NCBI GenBank assembly: GCA_947631715.1
Contig: CANRMK010000002.1
Location: forward strand, 1-30,558
Direction: 5' to 3'
Origin: an uncultured Acetatifactor sp.
GTDB taxonomy: Bacteria; Bacillota; Clostridia; Lachnospirales; Lachnospiraceae
Length of the DNA: 30,558 nt
Under the pieces are notes generated by a model, which worked only from the letters and a program-made list of their open reading frames with translations, made no database searches and was not told where the DNA came from. How positions within the stretch are numbered: position 1 is the first letter of the stretch; every line of letters starts with the position of its first letter. Positions 24,020-30,558 of this stretch are shown here, piece after piece. Both the position numbers and the translations under genes were made by a program.

Positions 24020-24763
24020 TTATTTTGCAGTACCCAACACTCGGCGCAGGAATTGTACGCTTCTCTCCTTTTGAGGATTTTGGAAAAATTCTCCCGACGG
24101 GGCTTCCTCCACAATGACACCGTCCTCCATAAACACCACTCTGTCCGCCGCCTCTCTGGCAAATCCCATCTCATGCGTGACCACCACCATGGTGGTCCCC
24201 TCGTCCGCCAGCTTTTTCATCACGTCAAGGACCTCGCCTGTCAATTCCGGGTCCAGGGCCGACGTAGGCTCGTCAAAAAGAATCACTTTGGGATTCGCGG
24301 CGATGGCGCGGGCAATGGCCACACGCTGTTGCTGGCCGCCCGAAAGCTGATCCGGGTAATAACCGGCCCTCTCTTCCAGGCCGACTTTCCTTAGCATCTC
24401 CCATGCGATCTGTTCCGCTTCCCCTTTCGGCATTTTGCGCGCAGCCGTCAGACCAATTGTCACATTGTGCAGCGCCGTCATATTCCGAAACAGATTGAAG
24501 CTCTGAAACACAAATCCCATCTGCATTCGGATCTGGCGGATCATCTTTTTGCTGATATGGCTCATATCATGATGCAGTCCGTCAAAAATGATCTCGCCGC
24601 CGTTCACCCGCTCTAAAAAGCTGATACAGCGGAGCAGAGTTGTCTTCCCAGAGCCGCTTGGGCCCAGCACTGCCACTGCCTCTCCTTTGTCCACCCGGAA
24701 ATCGATTCCCTTCAGCACTTCTTCTTTTCCAAAGGATTTATATAGCTGTTTTACCTCTAGCAT
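24020..24763 (-). CDS. Polar amino-acid ABC transporter ATPase
   Basis: A 247-residue ATP-binding subunit of the GlnQ/HisP/TcyC class. Walker A GPSGSGKT (34-41), Q-loop (FVFQSFNLF, about 84-92), signature LSGGQ (140-144), Walker B VILFDE (160-165), D-loop SALDP and switch His197 are all intact. It energises uptake by the permease encoded three bases upstream. The ATPase is the last gene of the binding protein-permease-ATPase operon. Similarity in overall pattern to cystine and glutamine importers does not fix the substrate. A weak stem overlaps the stop codon but lacks a U-run. Confidence 0.95.
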   Translation of the reverse strand: MLEVKQLYKSFGKEEVLKGIDFRVDKGEAVAVLGPSGSGKTTLLRCISFLERVNGGEIIFDGLHHDMSHISKKMIRQIRMQMGFVFQSFNLFRNMTALHNVTIGLTAARKMPKGEAEQIAWEMLRKVGLEERAGYYPDQLSGGQQQRVAIARAIAANPKVILFDEPTSALDPELTGEVLDVMKKLADEGTTMVVVTHEMGFAREAADRVVFMEDGVIVEEAPSGEFFQNPQKERSVQFLRRVLGTAK

Positions 24764-24766
24764 ACG

Positions 24767-25474
24767 TCAGGTCCCCGCTTTCAGCCGCATATGGCGTCCG
24801 GTTCTTACTTTCTTTGTCTCCCATGCCATCTTTTTTTCCAAAAAGCCCTGAAGCCATGTGAGCAGCGTGCAGATCATCAGATAGATCACCGCAGCCTCGC
24901 AGAACATGGGCAGATAATCAAAAGTGCGCCCGGCGATTTTCTGGGTCTTGGCAAGCAGCTCCGGAATAGTAATGCAGGAAGCCAGAGAGGTATCTTTCAA
25001 AAGGGAAATCAGGTTATTAAAAAGGGACGGAAACGAGATCGGAAATGCCTGGGGTAGAACTACACGCAGCATCAGCTGGGGATAATTGAGCCCGATCAGG
25101 TAAGAAGCCTCCGTCTGACCCGTGGGCACCGCAAGGATCGCCGCCCGTATGGCCTCCGCATTATATGCCGCCACGTTCATGCCAAAGGCGATCACGGCGG
25201 AGGGGAACGCTCCCAGCACGATCCCCAGCTGGGGCAGGCCGTGAAAAATAATATACAGCTGCACCAGCAGGGGCGTTCCCCGGAAGATCCAGATATAGAT
25301 CTGGGAAATCTGTTTCAGTATCTTAATGTCCGCCACCTGCACGATGGCAAGAAGCAGCGCCAGCGCCATACCCAAAAGAAACGAAATGACCGTAAGGGGT
25401 ATGCTCATCTTTATGGCAGCCAGAAGCATCTGCGGAAAGGAAGAAATCAAAATATCAGTCAGTCGATCCGTCAT
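24767..25474 (-). CDS. Polar amino-acid ABC transporter permease
   Basis: A 235-residue inner-membrane permease of the HisM/GlnP family with about five membrane helices. The cytoplasmic coupling (EAA) loop reads EASYLIGLNYPQLMLRVVLPQAFPISFPSLFN, which contacts the ATPase. The N-terminal PLTVISFLLGMALALLLAIV and RGTPLLVQLYIIFHGLPQLGI segments are typical of the family. With a single permease gene present, the transporter is probably a homodimer in the membrane. GGAGAGAGG precedes the ATG. The 61-base gap to the upstream binding-protein gene contains a hairpin. Confidence 0.94.
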   Translation of the reverse strand: MTDRLTDILISSFPQMLLAAIKMSIPLTVISFLLGMALALLLAIVQVADIKILKQISQIYIWIFRGTPLLVQLYIIFHGLPQLGIVLGAFPSAVIAFGMNVAAYNAEAIRAAILAVPTGQTEASYLIGLNYPQLMLRVVLPQAFPISFPSLFNNLISLLKDTSLASCITIPELLAKTQKIAGRTFDYLPMFCEAAVIYLMICTLLTWLQGFLEKKMAWETKKVRTGRHMRLKAGT

Positions 25475-25517
25475 AGTGCCTCTCTCCTATATTAATGATA
25501 TGATCAGAATTTATGTC

Positions 25518-25531
25518 TGCGGTTTTCCGCA
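25518..25531 (-). other. Hairpin between binding protein and permease genes
   Basis: TGCGG / CCGCA arms closed by a 4-base loop, just after the stop codon of the binding protein gene, with no U-run. In ABC importers such hairpins commonly stabilise the upstream mRNA so that more binding protein than permease is made; here that is inference. Confidence 0.45.
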
Positions 25532-25535
25532 ATCC

Positions 25536-26405
25536 TCAGTTTTCACTGGTAATGTCACTGCCAAAATACTTTTCGGAGACTGCCGCCAGCTCTCCGGAAT
25601 CCCGAAGCTCCCCAAGCGCCTCGTTCACTGCCGCACGCAGGCTTTCGGTCTCTGCTCCTTTGCGCATGGGAATGGCCACCAGAGAGGCGTCCTCTGTCAG
25701 CGCCACCACTTTCAGCTCAGCGGCAGGCTGCTGGCTCATGTACTCATAAAAGGAGACATCCGCATTCAGCGTAGCATCCACACGGCCGGAAAGTACCATC
25801 TCCATAGTCTCCGCCAGGGAATCCACGTTCTGTACCTCGGCGCCGTAATCCTGCGCAAGGAACTGATATGTGCTGTTCAGGCTGTTGGCCGTGGTCTTGC
25901 CGTTCAGATCCTCGAAGCTCTGAATATCGGTATTGCTGTTCTTAACGATCAGTGCTGTGTGGATATAGCCGTAAGGGTCAGAAAAATCATACTTTTCCGC
26001 CCGCTCATCCGTCACTTCCACACCGTTGATCACCGCGTCATACCGGCCATTGTCAAGCCCCATGAAGAGGCCCTCCCATTCGCCCTCCACAAACTCAGCC
26101 TCAACACCCAGCTTTTCGGCGATCATCTTGCCGACTTCCGTGTCAAAGCCTACCAGTTCACCGCTCTCATCGTGATAGGTCCAGGGCGCCCAGTTGCCCT
26201 CCATAGCAAAAACGATCTTACCACTGGATTTGATCTGAGCCAGCAGATCGTCCCCCTGCGTCTGCCCGGCATCGCTCTCTGTTCCGGCACTGCTTTCGGT
26301 TCCGGAGCCGTTTCCCGCCGTGGTCCCGGCATCGCTTCCGCACCCGGTCACAGCCACTGTCAAAAGGCTGGCTGCAAGCAGCATACTTAAAAACTTCTTT
26401 CTCAT
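25536..26405 (-). CDS. Amino-acid ABC transporter substrate-binding lipoprotein
   Basis: A 289-residue lipoprotein of solute-binding protein family 3. The signal peptide ends VTGC with lipidation Cys22, followed by a Gly/Ser/Thr-rich linker to about residue 50. The binding domain contains KIVFAMEGNWAPWTYHDESGELVGFDTEVGKMIAEKLG, VNGVEVTDERAEKYDFSDPY-like and VDATLNADVSFYEYM segments typical of cystine or polar amino-acid receptors. It captures substrate outside the membrane and delivers it to the permease. It is the first gene of the operon, with GGGAGG upstream of the ATG, a near-consensus promoter and a dyad operator. Confidence 0.94.
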   Translation of the reverse strand: MRKKFLSMLLAASLLTVAVTGCGSDAGTTAGNGSGTESSAGTESDAGQTQGDDLLAQIKSSGKIVFAMEGNWAPWTYHDESGELVGFDTEVGKMIAEKLGVEAEFVEGEWEGLFMGLDNGRYDAVINGVEVTDERAEKYDFSDPYGYIHTALIVKNSNTDIQSFEDLNGKTTANSLNSTYQFLAQDYGAEVQNVDSLAETMEMVLSGRVDATLNADVSFYEYMSQQPAAELKVVALTEDASLVAIPMRKGAETESLRAAVNEALGELRDSGELAAVSEKYFGSDITSEN

Positions 26406-26437
26406 AATTTTATCCTCCCGACTAATATTATAGATTT

Positions 26438-26454
26438 CCTAGTGAATTACTAGG
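26438..26454 (-). promoter_or_regulatory. Candidate repressor operator (Rrf2/CymR-like dyad)
   Basis: CCTAGT, five bases, ACTAGG: a perfect 6-base dyad located at about +7 to +23 of the ABC transcript, where a bound repressor would block transcription. The form resembles sites of Rrf2-family regulators such as CymR or IscR, recalled from general knowledge. No such regulator is encoded in the window. Confidence 0.45.
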
Positions 26455-26467
26455 GATATTGAGTTTT

Positions 26468-26496
26468 ATTGTACTATCGCCCATATGGTTTGTCAA
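26468..26496 (-). promoter_or_regulatory. Near-consensus sigma-A promoter of the ABC importer
   Basis: Minus strand -35 TTGACA (26491-26496) and -10 TACAAT (26468-26473) with the optimal 17-base spacer, so the promoter is strong unless repressed. Predicted transcript start is near 26461. Confidence 0.8.
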
Positions 26497-26559
26497 TCCC
26501 TTTTATACAGTCAACGCTTTTACTTGTAACTGTTACTTTTACTCTTTGTGGCGCGGTAC

Positions 26560-26587
26560 TTGACAGAATCTCTAAAAGAAATATAAT
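26560..26587 (+). promoter_or_regulatory. Consensus promoter of the cardiolipin synthase gene
   Basis: -35 TTGACA (26560-26565) and -10 TATAAT (26582-26587), both perfect, with a 16-base spacer. The transcript would start near 26594, giving a leader of about 168 bases. It diverges from the ABC promoter, with 63 bases between the two -35 boxes; that gap also holds a small GTAAC-T-GTTAC palindrome (26526-26536). Confidence 0.75.
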
Positions 26588-26603
26588 TTTCTACAAGGCT
26601 TGA

Positions 26604-26622
26604 ATGAGGATATATATCTCAT
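26604..26622 (+). other. AT-rich inverted repeat near the 5' end of the cls leader
   Basis: ATGAG and CTCAT arms enclose an ATATATAT core with one unpaired G, about ten bases after the predicted transcript start. It could be an operator or a 5' RNA stem. Confidence 0.3.
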
Positions 26623-26673
26623 ATATGCAAAATATTTAAATACATTATATTCTATTACAGCATGGAGGTACGT

Positions 26674-26748
26674 GTGAAAAATAAGCTCGACAGCTTATTG
26701 CTTCATCGCTTCCGCCGCGTAAAGCACAAAGCGAATGTATTCGCTTAG
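26674..26748 (+). CDS. Possible 24-residue leader peptide upstream of cardiolipin synthase
   Basis: A GTG start at 26674 with a GGAGG ribosome site five bases upstream opens a 24-codon frame ending in TAG at 26746-26748, 13 bases before the cls ATG. The peptide begins MKNKLDSLLL and is very basic in its second half (HRFRRVKHK). An in-frame ATG at 26662 is an alternative but has no ribosome site. Two perfect hairpins lie inside the frame. Arguments for reality are the ribosome site and tight coupling to cls; against it, the frame is short and no homolog is known to me. The segment may instead be a structured noncoding leader. Confidence 0.35.
   Translation: MKNKLDSLLLHRFRRVKHKANVFA
26680..26699 (+). 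other. First hairpin of the cls leader
   Basis: AATAAGCT / AGCTTATT arms (8 bp, perfect) with a CGAC loop, within the possible leader peptide frame. Confidence 0.5.
26729..26746 (+). other. Second hairpin of the cls leader, next to the ribosome site
   Basis: AAGCGAA / TTCGCTT arms (7 bp, perfect) with a TGTA loop. It ends about five bases before the GGAGG ribosome site of cls and includes the end of the possible leader frame, so a ribosome finishing that frame would melt it. Confidence 0.5.
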
Positions 26749-26761
26749 AATGGAGGCTAGA

Positions 26762-28276
26762 ATGAATAAGATTATCAGACGTGTTTTGACCGTTCTGCCG
26801 GCTGTCCTGCTTCAGGGGCTCTGGCTTTTCGTATTGTTGAAATGGCTTGCTCCATGGGCGGCCGTGATCAGCTTCGGCCTTTCCGTGCTGTCCTTTCTCT
26901 TTGTGCTGTATCTGATCACCAAGCGCGATGAGGACACTTATAAGATCCTGTGGCTGCTGGTGATCCTGACCTTTCCTCTCCCGGGAGCGGCGCTGTACCT
27001 GTTCTTCGGGAACAAGCGCACCACCAGGCCCCTCCGGAAAAAGCTGGCGGCGGCAAAACCTTTCCCTGTACCTTTAAAAGACACCGGACCGATCTATGAG
27101 GCCCTTGCTGCAGAGAACAGGCGGATCTCCCAGACTTTCCGGTCCCTGCAGTCCATAACGGGCCTGCCGCTGTGCCGCAATGACAGCGCGGAATATTTTC
27201 CCCTGGGCGACAGACTTTTTCCCGCCATGCTGGCAGAGCTGGAAAAGGCCGAGCGATTCATCTTTGTAGAGTATTTTATCATAGAAAACGGGTATATGTG
27301 GGATTCCATGGTGGAGATCCTCAGCCGCAAGGCCGCTCAGGGCGTAGATGTGCGCGTGATGTACGACGATCTTGGCAGTATTTCCACTTACTCCAAAAAG
27401 AATGCCGAAGACCTCCGGAAAAAAGGAATACATTGTGCGGCTTTCAACCCGTTAGTCGTCATCAAGGGAACACTCAATAACAGAGATCACAGAAAAATGC
27501 TGATCATCGACGGAAAGACCGCTTTCAGCGGCGGCGTGAACCTGGCGGACGAATACATCAATCACATTGAAAAATTCGGACATTGGAAAGATATCGGCTT
27601 CCGGCTGTCCGGTGAGGCCGTCCAGAACTATACCCGTATGTTCGCGGAATTCTGGAATGCATTTACCAGGGATCCCATCCCCGATGAGCTCCTGTGTCAG
27701 GAAAGTCCGCAGCTTTCCGGCGCAAAGCAGGACGGCTATGTGCTCAGCTATTACGACTCACCGCTTCGGAGCGATGCAGCGAGCAATGAGCTTTACATCG
27801 ATCTGCTGTCCCAGGCGCAGAATTACGCATGGTTCTACACGCCGTATCTTATGCCGGGAGACGCCCTTACGGACGCTTTTGTCCGGGCGGCCCGCCGCGG
27901 AGTGGACGTACAGATCATCATGCCGGGAGTTCCCGATAAGAAGCTCATATTCCGCATGTCCAACAGTTTCTACCCTGTGCTGCTTGAAGCAGGCGTGAAA
28001 ATATACGAGTACACGCCCGGCTTCGTCCACGCCAAGGGCTGCGTAATCGACGATATGATCGGAACAGTGGGTACGGTAAATCTGGACTACCGCAGCCTGT
28101 TTTTACACTTTGAAAACAACTCCCTGTTCTATAGGGCATCCCTTTTACAGGACCTGAAATCGGACTTTACGGCCACCCGGGAAAAATGCCGGGAAATCAC
28201 CGCGGAAAATCTCAAAATGAATTTCCGGCGGTGGCTCACGGACGGTATACTGCGCATTTTTACGCCTTTATGTTAA
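26762..28276 (+). CDS. cls: Cardiolipin synthase (two-HKD phospholipase D family)
   Basis: About 504 residues. Two N-terminal membrane helices (about 8-30 and 33-52) and a PLDc_N-type segment (ILTFPLPGAALYLFFGNK) anchor it in the membrane. Two catalytic HKD motifs follow: His243 in HRKMLIIDGKTAFSGG and His423 in HAKGCVIDDMIGTVGTVNLD. The enzyme joins two phosphatidylglycerol molecules to form cardiolipin plus glycerol. Length and motif spacing are normal for bacterial Cls. The start at 26762 is preferred because GGAGG lies seven bases upstream; an upstream in-frame ATG at 26735 lies in a hairpin loop. It is monocistronic, convergent with the hemerythrin gene. Confidence 0.95.
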   Translation: MNKIIRRVLTVLPAVLLQGLWLFVLLKWLAPWAAVISFGLSVLSFLFVLYLITKRDEDTYKILWLLVILTFPLPGAALYLFFGNKRTTRPLRKKLAAAKPFPVPLKDTGPIYEALAAENRRISQTFRSLQSITGLPLCRNDSAEYFPLGDRLFPAMLAELEKAERFIFVEYFIIENGYMWDSMVEILSRKAAQGVDVRVMYDDLGSISTYSKKNAEDLRKKGIHCAAFNPLVVIKGTLNNRDHRKMLIIDGKTAFSGGVNLADEYINHIEKFGHWKDIGFRLSGEAVQNYTRMFAEFWNAFTRDPIPDELLCQESPQLSGAKQDGYVLSYYDSPLRSDAASNELYIDLLSQAQNYAWFYTPYLMPGDALTDAFVRAARRGVDVQIIMPGVPDKKLIFRMSNSFYPVLLEAGVKIYEYTPGFVHAKGCVIDDMIGTVGTVNLDYRSLFLHFENNSLFYRASLLQDLKSDFTATREKCREITAENLKMNFRRWLTDGILRIFTPLC

Positions 28277-28277
28277 A

Positions 28278-28289
28278 AAGCTGAAGCTT
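28278..28289. terminator. Very small stem between the convergent cls and hemerythrin genes
   Basis: AAGC / GCTT arms with a TGAA loop, preceded by an A-run and followed by TATTT, in the 11-base gap between the two stop codons. The 4-bp stem is weak, so termination here is uncertain, but no other candidate exists between the genes. Confidence 0.25.
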
Positions 28290-29112
28290 ATTTCCCGGAG
28301 GGGATTTGCTTATCCATATGTAAGATATGGTTCACCAGCCAGCCTAACAGAAACTCAATCAGGCTTTCCAGATATTTCTCAGGGTCTTCCTCCACCAGGG
28401 TGAGGTCGATCTCCTCAAGCCGGGAGATAAATGCCTCATGCGCCCTTTTTTGCGCCTCATAGCCCCCATAGCCGATGCTTCTCATATAGGATTCCTCATC
28501 GGCAAAATGAACTTCGGTATAATTTTTCAGCTCCTCGAGGATGTTCAGGATACCGTCATAGGTATTCCCCGCCGACCAGCTCCTCACCAGATCGTTTGCC
28601 CGGCCTGCAATCTGAAAAAGCTGCCGGTGCTCCCTGTCGATCAAATCCACTCCCACCAGGAAGTCGTCCGTAAATTCACAGGGGTTCTCACGCAGCATCC
28701 ACTCCTCCAGCGGAGGCAGTTTTCCAATCATGGTATCGCTGCCGATGATGTGATGATACAGCCATTTCGCCAGGAAATTGATCAATTCCTCCAGAGCCTG
28801 GCGCTGATCGTCTTCATCGTCGATATTGCGCATCAAAAATTCCATAATCCTTTCCCTGAAGATCATGTGCTGAGTGCGCTGCAGAATCAGCTCCGGGTCC
28901 CGGAGTTTTTTCATGTAAGCCTCCTCATGGGCAAAGTGCTCTTCCGCGTATTCCTCCAGCTCCTCCAGCAGTTCCTTGATCTGAATATACTGATCTCCCG
29001 CAAAATGGTTGCAAAGCATTTCCAGACTTTGATTCAGCAGATCAAACAGGTGTCTGTGCTCCTCATCTACCTCTTCCACACCCAAAAGACAATCGTCCGT
29101 AAACTGAAACAT
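28288..29112 (-). CDS. Tandem two-domain bacteriohemerythrin
   Basis: About 274 residues made of two hemerythrin domains in one chain. Domain 1 (about 1-137) has His19 (EEHRHL), HFAHE, HMIF and HIIGSD. Domain 2 (about 144-274) has REHRQL, HFADE, HEAF and HILHMD. Each therefore keeps the full HxxL / HxxxE / HxxF / HxxxxD set for a non-heme di-iron centre that binds O2. No sensor or kinase domain is attached, so it is probably a soluble oxygen-binding, oxygen-sensing or detoxifying protein. The start at 29112 has AGAGGAGG just upstream. It has its own promoter. Confidence 0.93.
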   Translation of the reverse strand: MFQFTDDCLLGVEEVDEEHRHLFDLLNQSLEMLCNHFAGDQYIQIKELLEELEEYAEEHFAHEEAYMKKLRDPELILQRTQHMIFRERIMEFLMRNIDDEDDQRQALEELINFLAKWLYHHIIGSDTMIGKLPPLEEWMLRENPCEFTDDFLVGVDLIDREHRQLFQIAGRANDLVRSWSAGNTYDGILNILEELKNYTEVHFADEESYMRSIGYGGYEAQKRAHEAFISRLEEIDLTLVEEDPEKYLESLIEFLLGWLVNHILHMDKQIPSGK

Positions 29113-29157
29113 AAAAAACCTCCTCTCAGAAAGTTCCGAATTCTTACAGAACATTTT

Positions 29158-29174
29158 ATGGCTTTTATAGCCAT
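29158..29174 (-). other. Hairpin in the hemerythrin leader
   Basis: ATGGCT / AGCCAT arms (6 bp) around a 5-base loop, between the predicted transcript start (about 29196) and the ribosome site. Confidence 0.35.
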
Positions 29175-29202
29175 TGGGCCACTTTTCGCCCGGAATAAGG
29201 TC

Positions 29203-29231
29203 ATTTTACTCCACAGGGAAAAAACTGTAAA
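29203..29231 (-). promoter_or_regulatory. Promoter of the hemerythrin gene
   Basis: Minus strand -35 TTTACA (29226-29231) and -10 TAAAAT (29203-29208) with a 17-base spacer, each 5 of 6 to consensus. Confidence 0.55.
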
Positions 29232-29239
29232 GCTTTGTT

Positions 29240-30538
29240 TTAAAGAAAAGTTCTGTCCTTGTCTGTCCCGGTCCACTTTGCAACGGCGCTTACCGCGGCA
29301 AATACGGAGACAGAAAAAATCTTATTTGTAAATACCCAATGCTGCTCGGAATGATTCTGGGTCACAAGGAACCATACGAATGGAAACAACGCCACAATAC
29401 CGATCACTAGGGCCGTTTTCCACTGTTCCTTTTTCAGTTCCGAACGATTTTTCCACAGGAGCAGGAAACAGCCTGCAGCAATCCCCAGACAGAGCAGGGC
29501 ATACGGCCAGTTCAGATAAACGCTGAGATTCTTTTGCAATACGTATAAGAACCCGGCAAGAAATGATTTTGATTCTGCCGTGCCGATCCTGGTTCCCAGT
29601 GTGCTGAGGGCATCACTGATCACATTTCCGCCTGTCAGCACGTCCGTAAAAATCCATTTCCACGCCCAGAGTCCCAGATATCCTATTCCCCACTCCGCAC
29701 TATACCCCCCCAGCCTGCTTAGAGCCTTCTTCCACTGACATTTTTCCAGATAAAGCGCCGTTACGATGGGAAATCCCAACGTCACCAAAGGATAGGTAAG
29801 AAAATCAAAATACGCTGTCGCTGCACCGGCGATCAGAAAAAATTCGCCGTAATGATGCGTTTTTATGAGTTTATCATGCAGGGCCTGCTGTAACAGCAGG
29901 ATCGCTGCGAGAAGATAAAAGCAAATGCTCAATGACAGAGAGAAATAGAGAGTAAAAAAGTACAGAAAAGGCAGAGACACCAAAAATGCTGTCCCCAAAG
30001 CTCCAGCCCCTTTCTTCACATACCCCATTACCAAAAATCCCACCAGGATCAGCTGGACCGCCGATGCCAGCACGCGGAGAGAATTGACACTGGTAAGCAA
30101 TAAAAGAGGCTTCAGGATCACAAGATATCCATGCCAGTATCTTGCATATTGTACTTCTCTGGGCTGGGGAATAAATTCCAGATAATCTTTTAAGGAATAT
30201 CCCGGTGCCCAGCCATCTATCCAACCCTCACTAACGGAGCTTTCGCCGCGGTATATATACAGAACCCTGCTCAACAGAGAATGTTCCTCGTTTTCATAAA
30301 CGGCATGTTCCAGCATCAGACAATCTGTAAAATTTCCTGTCAGCGTTGCCGGATAGCCTTCAATGACACCGGTATCCTTAAATTCCTGCTCTATCATCGA
30401 AAGAGAATTCCAAACATGAACTCGCATGGGCTCTACAGGGAGGCAATACACCAAAAGCAGCGCCGCAAGTCCCAGCACAGCTCCGAGAAACAATATGAGA
30501 AAATGTTCCGCCGTCTTACGTAAGATCCTTTTAATCAT
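29240..30538 (-). CDS. Polytopic membrane protein of unknown function, possibly GT-C-like
   Basis: A 432-residue protein. It has one N-terminal membrane helix (about 10-32) and an extracytoplasmic stretch of about 110 residues. Roughly nine further helices follow, then a short C-terminal tail. The soluble stretch contains many acidic and aromatic residues (EGYPATLTGNFTDCLMLEHAVYENEEHS, ...GWIDGWAPGYSLKDYLEF) and ends at a RYWHGYL segment. The layout of one helix, a large first loop and then many helices recalls GT-C glycosyltransferases, but I see no clear DD/DE/ED motif, so the function stays open. GGGAG precedes the ATG at 30538; the upstream region falls outside the window. Confidence 0.7.
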   Translation of the reverse strand: MIKRILRKTAEHFLILFLGAVLGLAALLLVYCLPVEPMRVHVWNSLSMIEQEFKDTGVIEGYPATLTGNFTDCLMLEHAVYENEEHSLLSRVLYIYRGESSVSEGWIDGWAPGYSLKDYLEFIPQPREVQYARYWHGYLVILKPLLLLTSVNSLRVLASAVQLILVGFLVMGYVKKGAGALGTAFLVSLPFLYFFTLYFSLSLSICFYLLAAILLLQQALHDKLIKTHHYGEFFLIAGAATAYFDFLTYPLVTLGFPIVTALYLEKCQWKKALSRLGGYSAEWGIGYLGLWAWKWIFTDVLTGGNVISDALSTLGTRIGTAESKSFLAGFLYVLQKNLSVYLNWPYALLCLGIAAGCFLLLWKNRSELKKEQWKTALVIGIVALFPFVWFLVTQNHSEQHWVFTNKIFSVSVFAAVSAVAKWTGTDKDRTFL

Positions 30539-30558
30539 ATCTATACTCCCATAAAAGC

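Noticed and set aside
23997..24021. Imperfect stem overlapping the ABC ATPase stop codon as a terminator
   Set aside because: The arms are interrupted and there is no U-run on the minus strand, so termination cannot be supported.

Overview
The window looks like a chromosomal segment from an anaerobic, gut-type Clostridia, most likely Lachnospiraceae. This is inferred from strong AGGAGG-type ribosome sites, sigma-A-like promoters, lipoproteins with Gly-Cys lipoboxes and the gene families present; no rRNA or other marker gene confirms it. Almost all genes are on the minus strand. Only a small lipoprotein (8169-8702) and a cardiolipin synthase (26762-28276) are on the plus strand. I see no tRNA, rRNA, IS element, prophage or CRISPR array.

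Layout. (1) 24-7894, minus strand: a tightly spaced run reading GH3 beta-glucosidase (domain-permuted), LCP-family cell-wall ligase, small membrane protein, CapA-like lipoprotein, zinc alcohol dehydrogenase, iron-sulfur aldo/keto reductase. (2) 8043-8774: a lipoprotein with its own promoter and a terminator that appears to work in both directions. (3) 8877-10718: a GT-C membrane glycosyltransferase. (4) 10825-22413: a large Mrp/Mbh-type cation/proton antiporter cluster. (5) 22427-23966: an SDR oxidoreductase and a cytidylate-kinase-like gene, ending in a terminator. (6) 24020-26496: a polar amino-acid ABC importer (binding lipoprotein, permease, ATPase) with a near-consensus promoter and an Rrf2-like dyad. 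(7) 26560-28276: cardiolipin synthase behind a structured leader with a possible short peptide. (8) 28288-30538: a two-domain hemerythrin and a polytopic membrane protein.

The most notable region is the antiporter cluster. Its order (mrpE, mrpF, mrpG, mbhD-like, mbhE-mrpB fusion, mrpC, mrpD) matches the A-H half of archaeal membrane-bound hydrogenase operons. The hydrogenase/redox half is absent. In its place are three more antiporter-like subunits, so there are four in total. Two of them (16388-17929 and 14866-16329) are clearly tandem paralogs, and one of these has Asn where its paralog has the helix-8 Lys. A Cache-domain chemoreceptor with its own promoter sits between the third and fourth antiporter subunits. 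The fourth subunit is preceded by two perfect hairpins, the second touching its ribosome site. Functionally this suggests a multi-subunit Na+/H+ pump or antiporter whose partner, if any, lies outside the window.

A second theme is the number of short perfect hairpins in intergenic leaders, several lying just before a ribosome site.
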